64,000 nucleotides of DNA. Origin: CAVVJA01 sp963801715 (GTDB lineage: Bacteria; Actinomycetota; Actinomycetes; Mycobacteriales; Jatrophihabitantaceae). Below are positions 7,544 to 16,180 of this stretch, piece by piece. The stretch spans positions 1-64,000 of the forward strand of contig CAWDGB010000011.1 in the NCBI GenBank assembly GCA_963801715.1. The letters run 5' to 3'. The translations under genes were made by a program, and so were the position numbers. The first letter of the stretch is position 1; each line of letters begins with the position of its first letter. Under the pieces are notes generated by a model. It ran no database searches, had not been told where the DNA came from, and was given only the letters and a program-made list of their open reading frames with translations.

Positions 7544-10141
7544 ATGATCGAGCAGTCCGTGTTGGGTCTTCAAGAGGTTGACGAGATGCAGGTCGCGGTC
7601 GTTGGCGGCAAGGGCGCGCACCTGGGCGGACTATCGCGGATCGACGGCATCCGCGTGCCGGCTGGCTTTTGCGTGACGACGGACGCCTTCCGACGGATCA
7701 TGGCGGAAGCGCCGTCGATCGACGATCGGCTCGATCAGCTGTCGCGCCTGAACCCGGACGACCGGGAGGCGATCCGCACGCTCAGCGCGGAGATCCGCCG
7801 GACCCTCGAAGAGATCGCCATCCCGGGCGATCTCGCGGCGGCGATCACCCGCGCTCTCGCCCAGCTCGGCGAGCAAGCTGCCTACGCCGTCCGATCCAGC
7901 GCGACGGCAGAGGACCTGCCGACAGCCTCCTTCGCCGGCCAGCAGGACACGTACCTGAACGTCGTGGGCCCGGCCGCGATCCTCCAGCACGTCAGCCGGT
8001 GCTGGGCCTCGCTCTTCACCGAGCGGGCCGTGACCTACCGCCAGCGGAGGGGCATCGACCACCGTACGGTCCACATGGCCGTGGTCGTGCAGCAGATGGT
8101 CTTCCCGCAGGCGGCCGGCATCCTGTTCACGGCCGACCCCGTCACGTCCAACCGGAGGGTCGCCTCCGTAGAGGCCAGCTTCGGCCTCGGTGAGGCCCTG
8201 GTCTCCGGCCTGGTGAACGGGGACGTCTACAAGGTGCGCGACGGCGAGGTCGTCGCCAAGGCGGTCGGCACCAAGCAGCTCGCCATCCACGCCTCGCCGG
8301 CGGGCGGGACGCAGGAACAGGCGATCGACCCGGAGCTGCAGGACCAGCCTGCGCTGACGGATGCGCAGGTCGTGCGGCTCGCGCAGCTCGGCCGGCGGAT
8401 CGAAGCGCACTTCGGCCGCCCCCAGGACATCGAATGGTGCCTGGTCGACGACGGCTTCCAGATCGTCCAGAGCCGGCCGATCACCACGCTGTTCCCCATC
8501 CCCGAGTCCGGCGACCGGGAGAACCACGTCTACGTCTCCGTCGGTCATCAGCAGATGATGACCGACCCCATGAAGCCCCTCGGGCTGTCCTTCTGGCAGA
8601 TGACGACCCCCGCGCCCATGGCCGAGGCCGGCGGCCGCCTGTTCGTCGACGTCACCCAAAGGCTGGCCTCGCCGGCGAGCCGCGCCGGCCTCCTGGAGGC
8701 CCTGGGGAGATCCGATCCGCTGACCGGGGACGCGCTGCAGACCATCCTCGAGCGCGACGGCTTCATCCGGCCGCTCCCTGACGAGGGTCCGCCCGGGCCA
8801 CTGTTTGGCGGCGCGCCAGCTCCGATCGAGACCGATCCGGCCATCGTCACCGAGCTGATCGGGCGCAGCCAGGCATCAATCGCCGCCTCGGAACGCGACA
8901 TCCGGACGAAGTCCGGAGAGGCGCTGCTCGACTTCATCCAGGCGGACATCCAGGAGCTGAGGCGGATCCTGTTCGATCCGCAGAGCCATCAGGTGTTCAT
9001 GTCGGCGATGGAGGCCGCGTGGTGGCTCAACGATCAGCTGCAGGCGTGGCTGGGCGAGAAGAACGCGGCTGACACGCTCACGCAGTCCGTTCCCCATAAC
9101 GTCACATCGGAGATGGGGCTGGCGCTCTTGGACGTCGCGGACGTGATCCGCCCGCATCCGGACGTGGTGGCGTTTCTGCACCACGTCGAGGACGAGGGTT
9201 TCCTGGACGAGCTGGCCAAGCTCGCGGGCGGGCGGGAAGCGCGAGACGCCATCGAGGCGTGGCTCGAAAAGTACGGCATGCGCTGCGTCGGCGAGATCGA
9301 CATCACGCGGCCGCGTTGGAGCGAGCGCCCCTCCACGCTCGTGCCCGTGATCCTCGGCAACATCAAGAACTTCGAGCCGGGCGCCGGCGCGCGGCGCTTC
9401 GAGCAAGGGCGGCAGGAGGCATGGGCGAAGGAACAGGACGTGCTGGAGCGCTTGCGGGCCCTGCCGGACGGGGAGCGGAAGTCCGAAGAGGCCAAGCGGA
9501 TGATCGACCGGGTGCGGACCTTCATCGGGTACCGGGAGTACCCGAAGTACGGCATGGTCAGCCGCTACTTCGTGTACAAGCAGGCCCTGCTGAAAGAGGC
9601 CGAGCGCCTCGTGCAGGCCCACGTGCTTCGTGAGAAGGAAGACATCTTCTACCTGAGGTTCCCAGAGCTCCACGACGTCGCGCGCACGAACCACGTGGAT
9701 GACCAGCTCATCTGCCGGCGCAAGGACGCGTTCAGGTCGTATCAAGCGCTCACGCCGCCCCGGGTGCTCACATCGGACGGCGAGGTCATCACCGGGGCGT
9801 ACCGACGCGACGACGTGCCGACCGGTGCCCTGGTCGGCCTACCGGTCTCCGCCGGGGTCATCGAAGGGCGGGCCCGCGTCATCCTGGATATGGCGCAGGC
9901 CGATCTCGAAGCGGGCGACATCCTGGTCACGGCCTACACGGACCCCAGCTGGACGCCGCTGTTCGTGGCGATCACGGGCCTGGTCACGGAGGTGGGAGGC
10001 CTGATGACCCATGGCGCAGTGATCGCACGGGAGTACGGCTTGCCGGCCGTCGTCGGTGTGGTAGATGCCACCCGGCTGATCCCCGATGGGCAGCGGATCC
10101 GCGTGCACGGAACCGACGGGTACGTCGAGATTCTGCCTTGA
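7544..10141 (+). CDS. rph: Rifampin phosphotransferase (rifamycin-inactivating)
   Basis: Phosphorylates rifamycins on the ansa bridge using ATP in a dikinase-type reaction that releases AMP and phosphate, so it confers resistance. The 865-residue length and layout match the family: N-terminal ATP-binding domain (VVGGKGAHLGGLSRI near residue 15; AVRSSATAEDLPTASFAGQQ about 125-144), central rifamycin-binding domain, and C-terminal swivelling phosphohistidine domain with GGLMTHGAVIAREYGLP. The catalytic His is H823, close to the His825 known for the Listeria enzyme. ATG at 7544 has GGAGG seven bases upstream; the frame is open 47 codons earlier but that part is not family-like. The RAE at 7231 predicts rifamycin induction. 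Distinguished from PEP synthase by length, the N-terminus (VLGLQEVDEMQVAVVGGKGA) and the RAE context. Confidence 0.93.
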   Translation: MIEQSVLGLQEVDEMQVAVVGGKGAHLGGLSRIDGIRVPAGFCVTTDAFRRIMAEAPSIDDRLDQLSRLNPDDREAIRTLSAEIRRTLEEIAIPGDLAAAITRALAQLGEQAAYAVRSSATAEDLPTASFAGQQDTYLNVVGPAAILQHVSRCWASLFTERAVTYRQRRGIDHRTVHMAVVVQQMVFPQAAGILFTADPVTSNRRVASVEASFGLGEALVSGLVNGDVYKVRDGEVVAKAVGTKQLAIHASPAGGTQEQAIDPELQDQPALTDAQVVRLAQLGRRIEAHFGRPQDIEWCLVDDGFQIVQSRPITTLFPIPESGDRENHVYVSVGHQQMMTDPMKPLGLSFWQMTTPAPMAEAGGRLFVDVTQRLASPASRAGLLEALGRSDPLTGDALQTILERDGFIRPLPDEGPPGPLFGGAPAPIETDPAIVTELIGRSQASIAASERDIRTKSGEALLDFIQADIQELRRILFDPQSHQVFMSAMEAAWWLNDQLQAWLGEKNAADTLTQSVPHNVTSEMGLALLDVADVIRPHPDVVAFLHHVEDEGFLDELAKLAGGREARDAIEAWLEKYGMRCVGEIDITRPRWSERPSTLVPVILGNIKNFEPGAGARRFEQGRQEAWAKEQDVLERLRALPDGERKSEEAKRMIDRVRTFIGYREYPKYGMVSRYFVYKQALLKEAERLVQAHVLREKEDIFYLRFPELHDVARTNHVDDQLICRRKDAFRSYQALTPPRVLTSDGEVITGAYRRDDVPTGALVGLPVSAGVIEGRARVILDMAQADLEAGDILVTAYTDPSWTPLFVAITGLVTEVGGLMTHGAVIAREYGLPAVVGVVDATRLIPDGQRIRVHGTDGYVEILP

Positions 10142-10466
10142 CTGATCATACCGAGGAGGCTCATCGGTAGCGTCCGGCCAAACAATGCTAAGCAGTTGAT
10201 CTTTCTGGGTCAGCGGTCGAATAAGCCGGGCTCCTTGCTCTCCGCATCGTCGCGGTTGCCGGTAGGCAGAACGGCTGCCATGAGCGACAAGCCCGTTTCT
10301 GGGACCCCTTCCAGGGGAGCAATGGGCTGCGGCGGGCGCGTTCCTGGCAGGTTTCGTGGTTCTTCCTCAGCCCTCGGTGAACCCGGCCCGAGCGGGTCAC
10401 CAACCCATGTCTCGCGAGACCGCGACCCGCGCGACGATGGCTGGGTCGCGCTTCTATGGTGGACCG
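10142..10466. other. Intergenic, nothing recognised
   Basis: About 320 bases between rph and the VOC gene. GAGGAGG follows the rph stop by a few bases but no credible gene begins after it. The VOC promoter hexamer lies at the right end. Confidence 0.4.
10455..10460 (+). promoter_or_regulatory. Predicted -10 hexamer of a leaderless transcript
   Basis: TATGGT ends 6 bases before the ATG at 10467, with no ribosome site between. Confidence 0.6.
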
Positions 10467-10901
10467 ATGGCGTCGGTGAAGCAGATCCAAGTCACCTTCG
10501 ACTGCGCAGAACCTGAGCGGGTCGCTCGTTTCTGGTGCGAGGTGTTGGGGTACGTCGTACCGCCGCCACCGGACGGGTTTGCTACTTGGGACGATTTCGA
10601 TCGCGCGTTGCCGCCTGAGCGTCAGGGTTCAGCGTTCGCATGCATTGATCCCTCAGGTGTGGGCCCGCGACTGTTCTTCCAGCGCGTTCCCGAAGGCAAG
10701 GTCGTCAAGAATCGGCTGCATCTTGACGTGCGGGTCGGCACCGGGCTCGTGGGTGAAGAGCGCCTGGCCGCACTTGAGGCCGAATGCGCACGACTGGTCG
10801 CGCTCGGCGCGGTACGCGTGCGACTACTGCTTGCCGATGGCTACAACGAGTCGTGCCTCGTGATGCAGGACATCGAGGGCAACGAGTTCTGTCTCGACTG
10901 A
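10467..10901 (+). CDS. VOC-superfamily (glyoxalase-like) protein
   Basis: A 144-residue single-subunit vicinal-oxygen-chelate protein of the Glyoxalase_6 type common in actinobacteria. Features: QIQVTFDCAEPERVARFWCEVLGY at residues 5-28 (first beta-alpha-beta unit with helix ERVARFW), PRLFFQRVPEGKVVKNRLHLDV at about 72-93 (the NRLHLDV strand carries the metal-ligand-type His), a helical segment, and the C-terminal DIEGNEFCLD. These typify proteins annotated only as VOC or bleomycin-resistance-like. A leaderless promoter fixes the ATG at 10467; the 37 upstream in-frame codons are not family-like. Substrate unknown. Confidence 0.85.
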   Translation: MASVKQIQVTFDCAEPERVARFWCEVLGYVVPPPPDGFATWDDFDRALPPERQGSAFACIDPSGVGPRLFFQRVPEGKVVKNRLHLDVRVGTGLVGEERLAALEAECARLVALGAVRVRLLLADGYNESCLVMQDIEGNEFCLD

Positions 10902-11315
10902 GTGGCCGCGAACGTGAACATGCCGTCGGACACCCCGCGCCACCACTGCTCCACCTCGCCGGATCGCGCCGAGATGCTGATGGTCGTCCTCGTCACGATC
11001 GCGTCGGTCGTCGTCTGCGGCCGGATCGCAGTGTGACTGCTGTCCGACGTCGGGGCCGCATGGCTCGGGGCAGTGGCAGATCTGCCCGTCGCGATGGCAA
11101 CCCGATGGCTGGCGCCAGCGCGTCATGCAACGTTCGACCTGATCGCGCGGCAGCCTGGCTGGCCGGCTCGGGATGAGAGAACTGCCGCTACGCCTCGTAC
11201 CGGTCAGATTTCGCGCGGTGGGGCATGTCGTCTGATGGCCGGGGGTGCGGCAGTTCCGGTCCGATGTGGTCGGGTAGGGCGTCGTTGCGGAGCGATGGGT
11301 GCTGACCGGCCGGCG
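10902..11315. other. Intergenic, nothing recognised
   Basis: About 410 bases between two plus-strand genes. Short open frames exist, but none has a start signal or motif. Confidence 0.4.
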
Positions 11316-11321
11316 TAGCGT
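11316..11321 (+). promoter_or_regulatory. Predicted -10 hexamer of a leaderless transcript
   Basis: TAGCGT is 7 bases before the GTG at 11329. Confidence 0.55.
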
Positions 11322-11328
11322 CCTGTCG

Positions 11329-12201
11329 GTGAATGGCAGCTGCATCCTCGCCGGCCGGTCGGTGCGCAGAGTCGGATTCGGGGCGATGCAGCTGCCTGGG
11401 CCTGGGGTGTTCGGGCCGCCGCGCGATCGCGGCGCGGCGGTGCGGGTGCTGCGCCGCGCGGTCGAGCTCGGCGTCAATCACATCGACACGGCGCAGTACT
11501 ACGGACCCGACGTGTCCAACGAGCTGATCCGGGATGCGTTGTACCCGTATCCGGACGATCTGGCGATCGTGTCCAAGGTGGGTGCGCGACGCGACAGCTC
11601 GGGTGGCTGGGTGCCGGCTCAGACACCGGCCGAGCTGCGCGTGGCCGTGGAGGACAATTTGCGGACGCTGCGGATCGAGCAGCTCACCGCGCTGAACCTG
11701 CGTCGGGTCGACGAGCACCCGGAAGATCGTGACGTTGCCGAGGTCGCGCTGGAGGACCAGCTCGCTGAGTTGGTCCGGCTCCGGGAGGAGGGCAAGATCG
11801 CCGGCGTCGGTGTGTCGACGGTGTCAGCCGAGCAGGTGGCCTTCGCGATGAAGATTGCTGACATCGTCTGCGTGCAGAATCCGTTCAGCCTCGTGGATCA
11901 GCATGACGCCGGCGTGCTCGATCAATGCGCGGCGGCGGGTGTGGCGTACGTGCCGTATTTCCCGCTGGGCTCAGCGTTCCCCAACATGCCGAAGGTCGTC
12001 GAGCAACCGACAGTGCAAGCGATCGCCGCGCGGCTGGGCGTCTCGGCAAGTCAGGTCGGACTGGCCTGGCTGTTGGCCCGCGCGGATAACGTGCTGTTGA
12101 TCCCGGGCACCTCCTCCGTCGCGCACCTCGAAGAGAACGTCGCCGTCGCGGACCTGGCCCTTTCGGCCGACGACCTTTCCCAACTCAACGCCCTGGGCTG
12201 A
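11329..12201 (+). CDS. Aldo/keto reductase family protein
   Basis: A 290-residue TIM-barrel protein of the aldo/keto reductase family, NAD(P)H-dependent carbonyl reductases. Visible: IDTAQYYG with Asp53 and Tyr57 of the catalytic tetrad, VSKVG with Lys83, the GKIAGVGVST strand, and C-terminal cofactor-binding LIPGTSSVAHLEEN. The fourth tetrad residue, normally His in an LxxxHR-like motif, is replaced: the aligned stretch is ALNLRR with Asn123. Many actinobacterial members seem to have NLR here, so it may be natural. GTG at 11329 is chosen over GTG at 11299 because TAGCGT lies 7 bases upstream. Substrate unknown. Confidence 0.87.
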   Translation: MNGSCILAGRSVRRVGFGAMQLPGPGVFGPPRDRGAAVRVLRRAVELGVNHIDTAQYYGPDVSNELIRDALYPYPDDLAIVSKVGARRDSSGGWVPAQTPAELRVAVEDNLRTLRIEQLTALNLRRVDEHPEDRDVAEVALEDQLAELVRLREEGKIAGVGVSTVSAEQVAFAMKIADIVCVQNPFSLVDQHDAGVLDQCAAAGVAYVPYFPLGSAFPNMPKVVEQPTVQAIAARLGVSASQVGLAWLLARADNVLLIPGTSSVAHLEENVAVADLALSADDLSQLNALG

Positions 12202-12299
12202 ACGCGGTATCAGACATCGCGTGATCCTCCGAGTCCTCCTTCAGAATCGAGGGTCGGGGCACGTCACTCAGACGTGTGGTACGTCGGAGGGTTGGGGTC

Positions 12300-12698
12300 A
12301 TGTCTGCGGTGCGGACGACGTCCTACCGTCTTGACGCTGATGTTAAGGAGAGGCTGCAGCGTCAGGCGGCCGTAGAGGGGATCAGCGAGCGGGCTTTGCT
12401 GGAGCGGTTGGTGCGCGAGGGGTTGGATGCCGTGCACTATCCGGGGATCGTCTACCGCGACGGACCGACCGGGCGGCGTGCCGGTCTGGCCGTGGGGCCG
12501 GAGCCCGAAACTGCGGAAGGCTTGTTTTCCCAGCGATCCTCGAGCCGCGGTACCGCATCCACACGCACGCCACCGCACGGTCCTCGCGAGCAGCTGACGA
12601 TCGAAACATCCCTTTGCTCTAGGGGCATTCTCGAAGTCAGATGCGAGCGCGTCGCCAACCTAGTGATCGAACGCCGCACGAAGGCGGGTTGCCCGTGA
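12300..12698 (+). CDS. Ribbon-helix-helix antitoxin-like protein, C-terminus apparently altered
   Basis: Residues 1-65 look like a small DNA-binding antitoxin: TTSYRLDADVKERLQRQA (strand then helix of a ribbon-helix-helix), EGISERALLERLVREGLDAV, then YPGIVYRDGPTGRRAGLAVGP, a motif frequent in actinobacterial antitoxins paired with PIN-like toxins. After GPE the sequence turns into Ser/Thr/Arg-rich text unlike the family, and no toxin gene follows, so the gene is probably truncated by a frameshift with the toxin lost. The ATG at 12300 follows GGAGG at nine bases; a GTG at 12276 is possible. Full length would be 132 residues, but only the first half is trustworthy. Confidence 0.6.
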   Translation: MSAVRTTSYRLDADVKERLQRQAAVEGISERALLERLVREGLDAVHYPGIVYRDGPTGRRAGLAVGPEPETAEGLFSQRSSSRGTASTRTPPHGPREQLTIETSLCSRGILEVRCERVANLVIERRTKAGCP

Positions 12699-13361
12699 GA
12701 AGTCTTCTGCGCCGAACGTGCAGTGCTCCCAAACTCTGAAACTCATCATTGGATCGCGGACTTGAGCCGTGGCGCGCCCGACTTCCGGTGCGTTACCCAT
12801 GCCGCCCTGCTCAATAGAGCTCGGCGGCGGTGCTGTGAGAGCCGGATGCGACGACAGAGGTGAGGCATGGATCTGTGAGCTCACCGCCAGCATCGCAGTG
12901 ATCAGCCCTGACCCGAGCGTCAGCCGAAGGTTGTGCTGGAGGGCTTGGTTCCCGCTCGCCGGGTCGGAAGGTACGACTGCCTGCACAGTGAAGAGATCGG
13001 GGGTAGGAATCGCTGGCTGGCGCCGAAAAATCCACGGCGCGTGCACACGTGAGCGGTCACGCACAGTCCCTCGAGTGCTCTCCGACTCCGGATCTGCGGG
13101 CCAGGCTCGGTGGACTGCGGGCGGTGTCGGTTAACGACTGCACCCCGGAGCGCATATCCGTGCGCTTCGGCGGTGCGTCCGCGTACAGTTGGCCTTGCCT
13201 TCCGGCCGGCGCCGCTGAGCAACCATCCGCGTAGGGGATTCCCGGCGCATGCGATCGTGAACTGCGGCAAGGAGCGCGACGACCGGACCACCCCAGGGCG
13301 CTGTGTGCTTCGGCATTCGGTAACGGTTGAGGCGACGACGCTTCGAGAAAGAGCAGCAAAC
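12699..13361. other. Intergenic, nothing recognised
   Basis: About 660 bases. Both strands have open frames, but none shows a motif or a start with a ribosome site. It may contain the lost 3' end of the antitoxin locus. Confidence 0.35.
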
Positions 13362-13964
13362 GTGATCGATGTGCACAGGTTGGCCGGCGAGCTGGGTGTA
13401 TCAGCGGAGGTGATATTACGGGCAGCGGCCGAGCTCGACGGCGTGGTGAGTACCCGGTCCACGCTCACCGACGAGCTGGCCAGCCAGGTACGGACGCACC
13501 TCAGGACCACCCAGCGCGGCTTTGCCGGTTCCGGCGGCAGCCCCATCTTCTCCGTCGGCACGCAGCATTCCGCGGCCTCGAGACCCGAGAACCGCACCAT
13601 CGCCCCGGCCTTTCCAGGCCGCGACCGCGAAAACAATCCAGATCATCAGGGTCAGAGTCGTGATCCGCGCCGCGCAACCGGCAGCGGCACTTCCTCTGAC
13701 GACGACCCCTCGCGCCGCGCAAATGCAACCGTCCACGACCAGGACGCGCTGGCGTCCCAGCTGGCCGCGCAGGCAGCGGCGTCCGCGCTCGCCGCAGAGT
13801 GGCGCGCGGCGGGCTTGGGATCACATGACCGGCACATCATCGAGCAATGTCAGCGGCACGGGCTGACGCCGCAGGACGTGCGACGTCGCGTCGATGGCCA
13901 GACCATCGCCAGCCGCCTGAAAAATGGCGAGTCCATCTCCTCAGTCCGCTCTCGCATCGCGTAA
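13362..13964 (+). CDS. Orphan protein with an IF2_N-like N-terminal segment
   Basis: A 200-residue protein of unknown function. Residues 1-50 (VIDVHRLAGELGVSAEVILRAAAELDG, then a Thr/Asp-rich helix) resemble the small helical IF2_N module of translation initiation factor 2, where a hydrophobic helix is followed by LGVSxxxIL. Residues 60-125 are Pro/Ser/Arg-rich and probably disordered. Residues 128-200 form an Ala-rich helix followed by a compact charged region (HDRHIIEQCQRHGLTPQDVRRRVDG and SRLKNGESISSVRSRIA) that reads like a helical binding domain. The GTG start is tentative; no strong ribosome site is seen and the frame is open further upstream. Translation or nucleic-acid binding is only a guess. 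Confidence 0.5.
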   Translation: MIDVHRLAGELGVSAEVILRAAAELDGVVSTRSTLTDELASQVRTHLRTTQRGFAGSGGSPIFSVGTQHSAASRPENRTIAPAFPGRDRENNPDHQGQSRDPRRATGSGTSSDDDPSRRANATVHDQDALASQLAAQAAASALAAEWRAAGLGSHDRHIIEQCQRHGLTPQDVRRRVDGQTIASRLKNGESISSVRSRIA

Positions 13965-14053
13965 GCGACCTGAACTTCCGACCGGCTCCCGTCCGGTAAC
14001 GACGAGGCCTGGCATTGACTCGCACGAAGGGCATAGGCCATCACCGCAGCACA

Positions 14054-14194
14054 TCAGCCTGCCTCCGGCCCGGTGATGACACGCCGGCCGCCGTGGTTCA
14101 GTAACGCGTAAACACCTTCGGCCCGTAGCCGCGTTAAGACGTCGACGTCTGTCGAGCCCAGGGTTGAGCGCCAGAGCCGTTCGCTGCGCGTCAT
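14054..14194 (-). CDS. Possible 46-aa small protein or gene remnant
   Basis: A minus-strand ATG frame reads MTRSERLWRSTLGS, then TDVDVLTRLRAEGVYALLNH and GGRRVITGPEAG. The amphipathic helix LTRLRAEGVYALL followed by GGRRVITG looks like real protein, but I recognise no family. No clear ribosome site or -10 is seen. It could be the 3' end of a decayed larger gene. The rest of the 430-base gap (13965-14393) shows nothing. Confidence 0.3.
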   Translation of the reverse strand: MTRSERLWRSTLGSTDVDVLTRLRAEGVYALLNHGGRRVITGPEAG

Positions 14195-14381
14195 GTCTGT
14201 CGGCGCGAGCGCGCATAGAACGCTGAGACGGCCGAACGGTTGTGACGGCGACTGCTGTCACCCACTTGGCGTGGGCCATCCGGGCGCGACGCGCGTTCTG
14301 CTCGGTGTGATGATCACTGCCTTCGGGCTCGAGTCGATCTGGCCCGTTCGGCAGGCGGGCGGCTCAGCCTATAGACGTCGT

Positions 14382-14387
14382 TACGCT
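14382..14387 (+). promoter_or_regulatory. Predicted -10 hexamer of a leaderless transcript
   Basis: TACGCT ends 6 bases before the GTG at 14394. Confidence 0.55.
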
Positions 14388-14393
14388 GGCCTG

Positions 14394-14984
14394 GTGCCGG
14401 CGATGGTGGCCGTGGCGAGATGGTTCTGCGCGAGTGCGCCGTACCGGCTGCTGGCAGGGCGGGTGTTGTTGCCGTGGGCGTTGCAGGGCCTGGACCCGGC
14501 CGGCGACGGACTCGAGATCGGTGCCGGCAGCGGTGCTATGGCAACGCAACTGCTGGCTCGGTACCCCGACCTGACGCTGACGGTCACCGACTACGACGCC
14601 GGCATGGTCACCCGGATCGGCAAGATCATCGCCGCGTTTCCCGGGCGCGCCACCAGGCAGCAGGTCGACGCGGTCGAGCTGCCCTTCGCCGACGACCGCT
14701 TCGATGTGGTGCTCTCCTTCGCCATGCTCCACCACGTGGGCGACTGGAGGCGTGCTGTCGCTGAGGGCGTGCGGGTGTTGCGCCCGGGCGGACACTTCGT
14801 CGGCTACGACGCCCTGGAGGGGCCGCTGACACGGCTGCTGCACGTCGGTGAAGGAGAGAACGTTCGGATGATGCGGCGCGGGCAATTGGAAGCCGAGCTC
14901 GCCGCACTGCCGGTCAGCCCAATGCCCATCCGCGGCTCATTCACGGGCCTGGTCGTCAGGTTCAACGCCACCAAAAGTGAGTGA
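14394..14984 (+). CDS. Class I SAM-dependent methyltransferase
   Basis: A 196-residue Rossmann-like methyltransferase of the Methyltransf_11/25 type. Motif I is GLEIGAGSGAMATQLL at about residues 38-53; the acidic end of strand 2 is TVTDYDAGMV; the DAVELPFADDRFDVVLSFAMLHHV stretch carries motifs III/IV; and RAVAEGVRVLRPGGHFVGYD is the post-core helix and strand. A leaderless promoter supports GTG at 14394 (ATG at 14403 is the alternative); 67 in-frame upstream codons lack family similarity. Small-molecule substrate is likely but unidentified. Confidence 0.85.
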   Translation: MPAMVAVARWFCASAPYRLLAGRVLLPWALQGLDPAGDGLEIGAGSGAMATQLLARYPDLTLTVTDYDAGMVTRIGKIIAAFPGRATRQQVDAVELPFADDRFDVVLSFAMLHHVGDWRRAVAEGVRVLRPGGHFVGYDALEGPLTRLLHVGEGENVRMMRRGQLEAELAALPVSPMPIRGSFTGLVVRFNATKSE

Positions 14985-15238
14985 ACACGCCGTGGCGTTG
15001 ACGCGAGCCCGGCGGAGTGGACGGGCCTTACGCGCTGTCCGAGCGTGGTCTGGCACGGGTGGTGAGCTTCCGTCGCGCTGAGCACAGCCCCACGACCCTC
15101 GCGACCGGTGCTTCCGCAGAACGGGAGTGGTCGGTCTCCAGCCACGACCGTGCAGCGGTCCGGGCGTCACCGCCCCCGGTTAGTTGTGCGGTCATTTGCG
15201 GGCCGGGCCCGCGAGGTGCCGATGCCCGGCTACAGCAG

Positions 15239-15862
15239 TCATGAAGCCAGGACCTGTCCGCCTTCGGACTCCCAGTCGGCTCCTGGCGGCGGCTCGAGGC
15301 AGCCATCGCGGCTCAGCCGTGTCGGACGTTTCGAGGCCGCCCGGTGGAGAATCTCCGGGGCGCGGTGCAAGTCGCCGTCGAGCCCGGCAAGAGCCAGCGC
15401 GCGGTGCGCTACCTGAGCGTCGGTGCCCGGCCGAATGACGACCAGGTCGATGCGTTTCCATCCGGACAGGTCGACCAAGCTGAGCATCGACGTGTCGGAG
15501 CGATAGCCATCGACCTTCACTCGACGCCCGGACACCGTCATGCGGCGGGGTGAACGGTCCCAGCTCGCCAGGTCGTAGGTCACCCGATACACCTGATGGC
15601 CGGCCGACCACATCGCCATGAGCAACAGAGGAAGTTCGGTGCTCAAGTCACCCGATCGCGGCCACCATCCGCCGTCAACGAACCCGGTGCCGAGGTTCGC
15701 ACGCAGCCGCAGCCGCAAGCCGTCCGGTGGCAGTCGCGGTGCGGAGTATCCGGGGGGCGAAGGAAACACCGTGTTGAGGGTGGCCATCATGTACGCCAAT
15801 CCGAGCCCGCTGCCGGGCCGGTTGCTGATCGCCAGGGGCGAGGGCGGCATGGACGCCGACAT
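15239..15862 (-). CDS. DUF5994 family protein
   Basis: A 207-residue cytosolic protein of the actinobacterial DUF5994 family. Its signature is visible in order: PDGLRLRLRANLGTGFVDGGWWPRS (residues ~43-67), DLSTELPLLL, a strand with YRVTYDLASWDRSPRRMTVSGRRVKVDGYR, then LVDLSGWKRIDLVVIRPGTD and a C-terminal helix AHRALALAG. The Trp-Trp-Pro-Arg-Ser centre and the WD-PRRM motif are typical as I remember the family. Start is uncertain: ATG at 15862 is taken; the frame is open 39 codons upstream. Function is unknown; members often occur in several copies per genome. Confidence 0.75.
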   Translation of the reverse strand: MSASMPPSPLAISNRPGSGLGLAYMMATLNTVFPSPPGYSAPRLPPDGLRLRLRANLGTGFVDGGWWPRSGDLSTELPLLLMAMWSAGHQVYRVTYDLASWDRSPRRMTVSGRRVKVDGYRSDTSMLSLVDLSGWKRIDLVVIRPGTDAQVAHRALALAGLDGDLHRAPEILHRAASKRPTRLSRDGCLEPPPGADWESEGGQVLAS

Positions 15863-16180
15863 ACGAAATACCCTTAGTAGCTTTACTTTACTCCGCCGCA
15901 AGCCCCACGGCGCCGTGCCACCACGTACCCGATCTACAACATCCAAAAGATCATGCTGAACACGCCCGACGACACCCACACCAGGTTATTGAGTCGCACA
16001 CCCAGCCGCCCGACGCTGAGGTACCACGTCAAGCTGAACGGCCTGCGAGCGAATCATTCCCCGTCGTATCGGGGGCAGGGCATTCCTTCGTCGGACTGGC
16101 TGGGTCACGCCGCCGGCCGGGTGAGGACCGATGAGCGCGGCCGGCGGGCTGCGCGTTCGGAGAAGTGTCTGGGACCGTTG

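Noticed and set aside
7631..8659. 342-aa minus-strand open frame inside rph
   Set aside because: Antisense shadow of rph with no family features; the same holds for 8876-9745.
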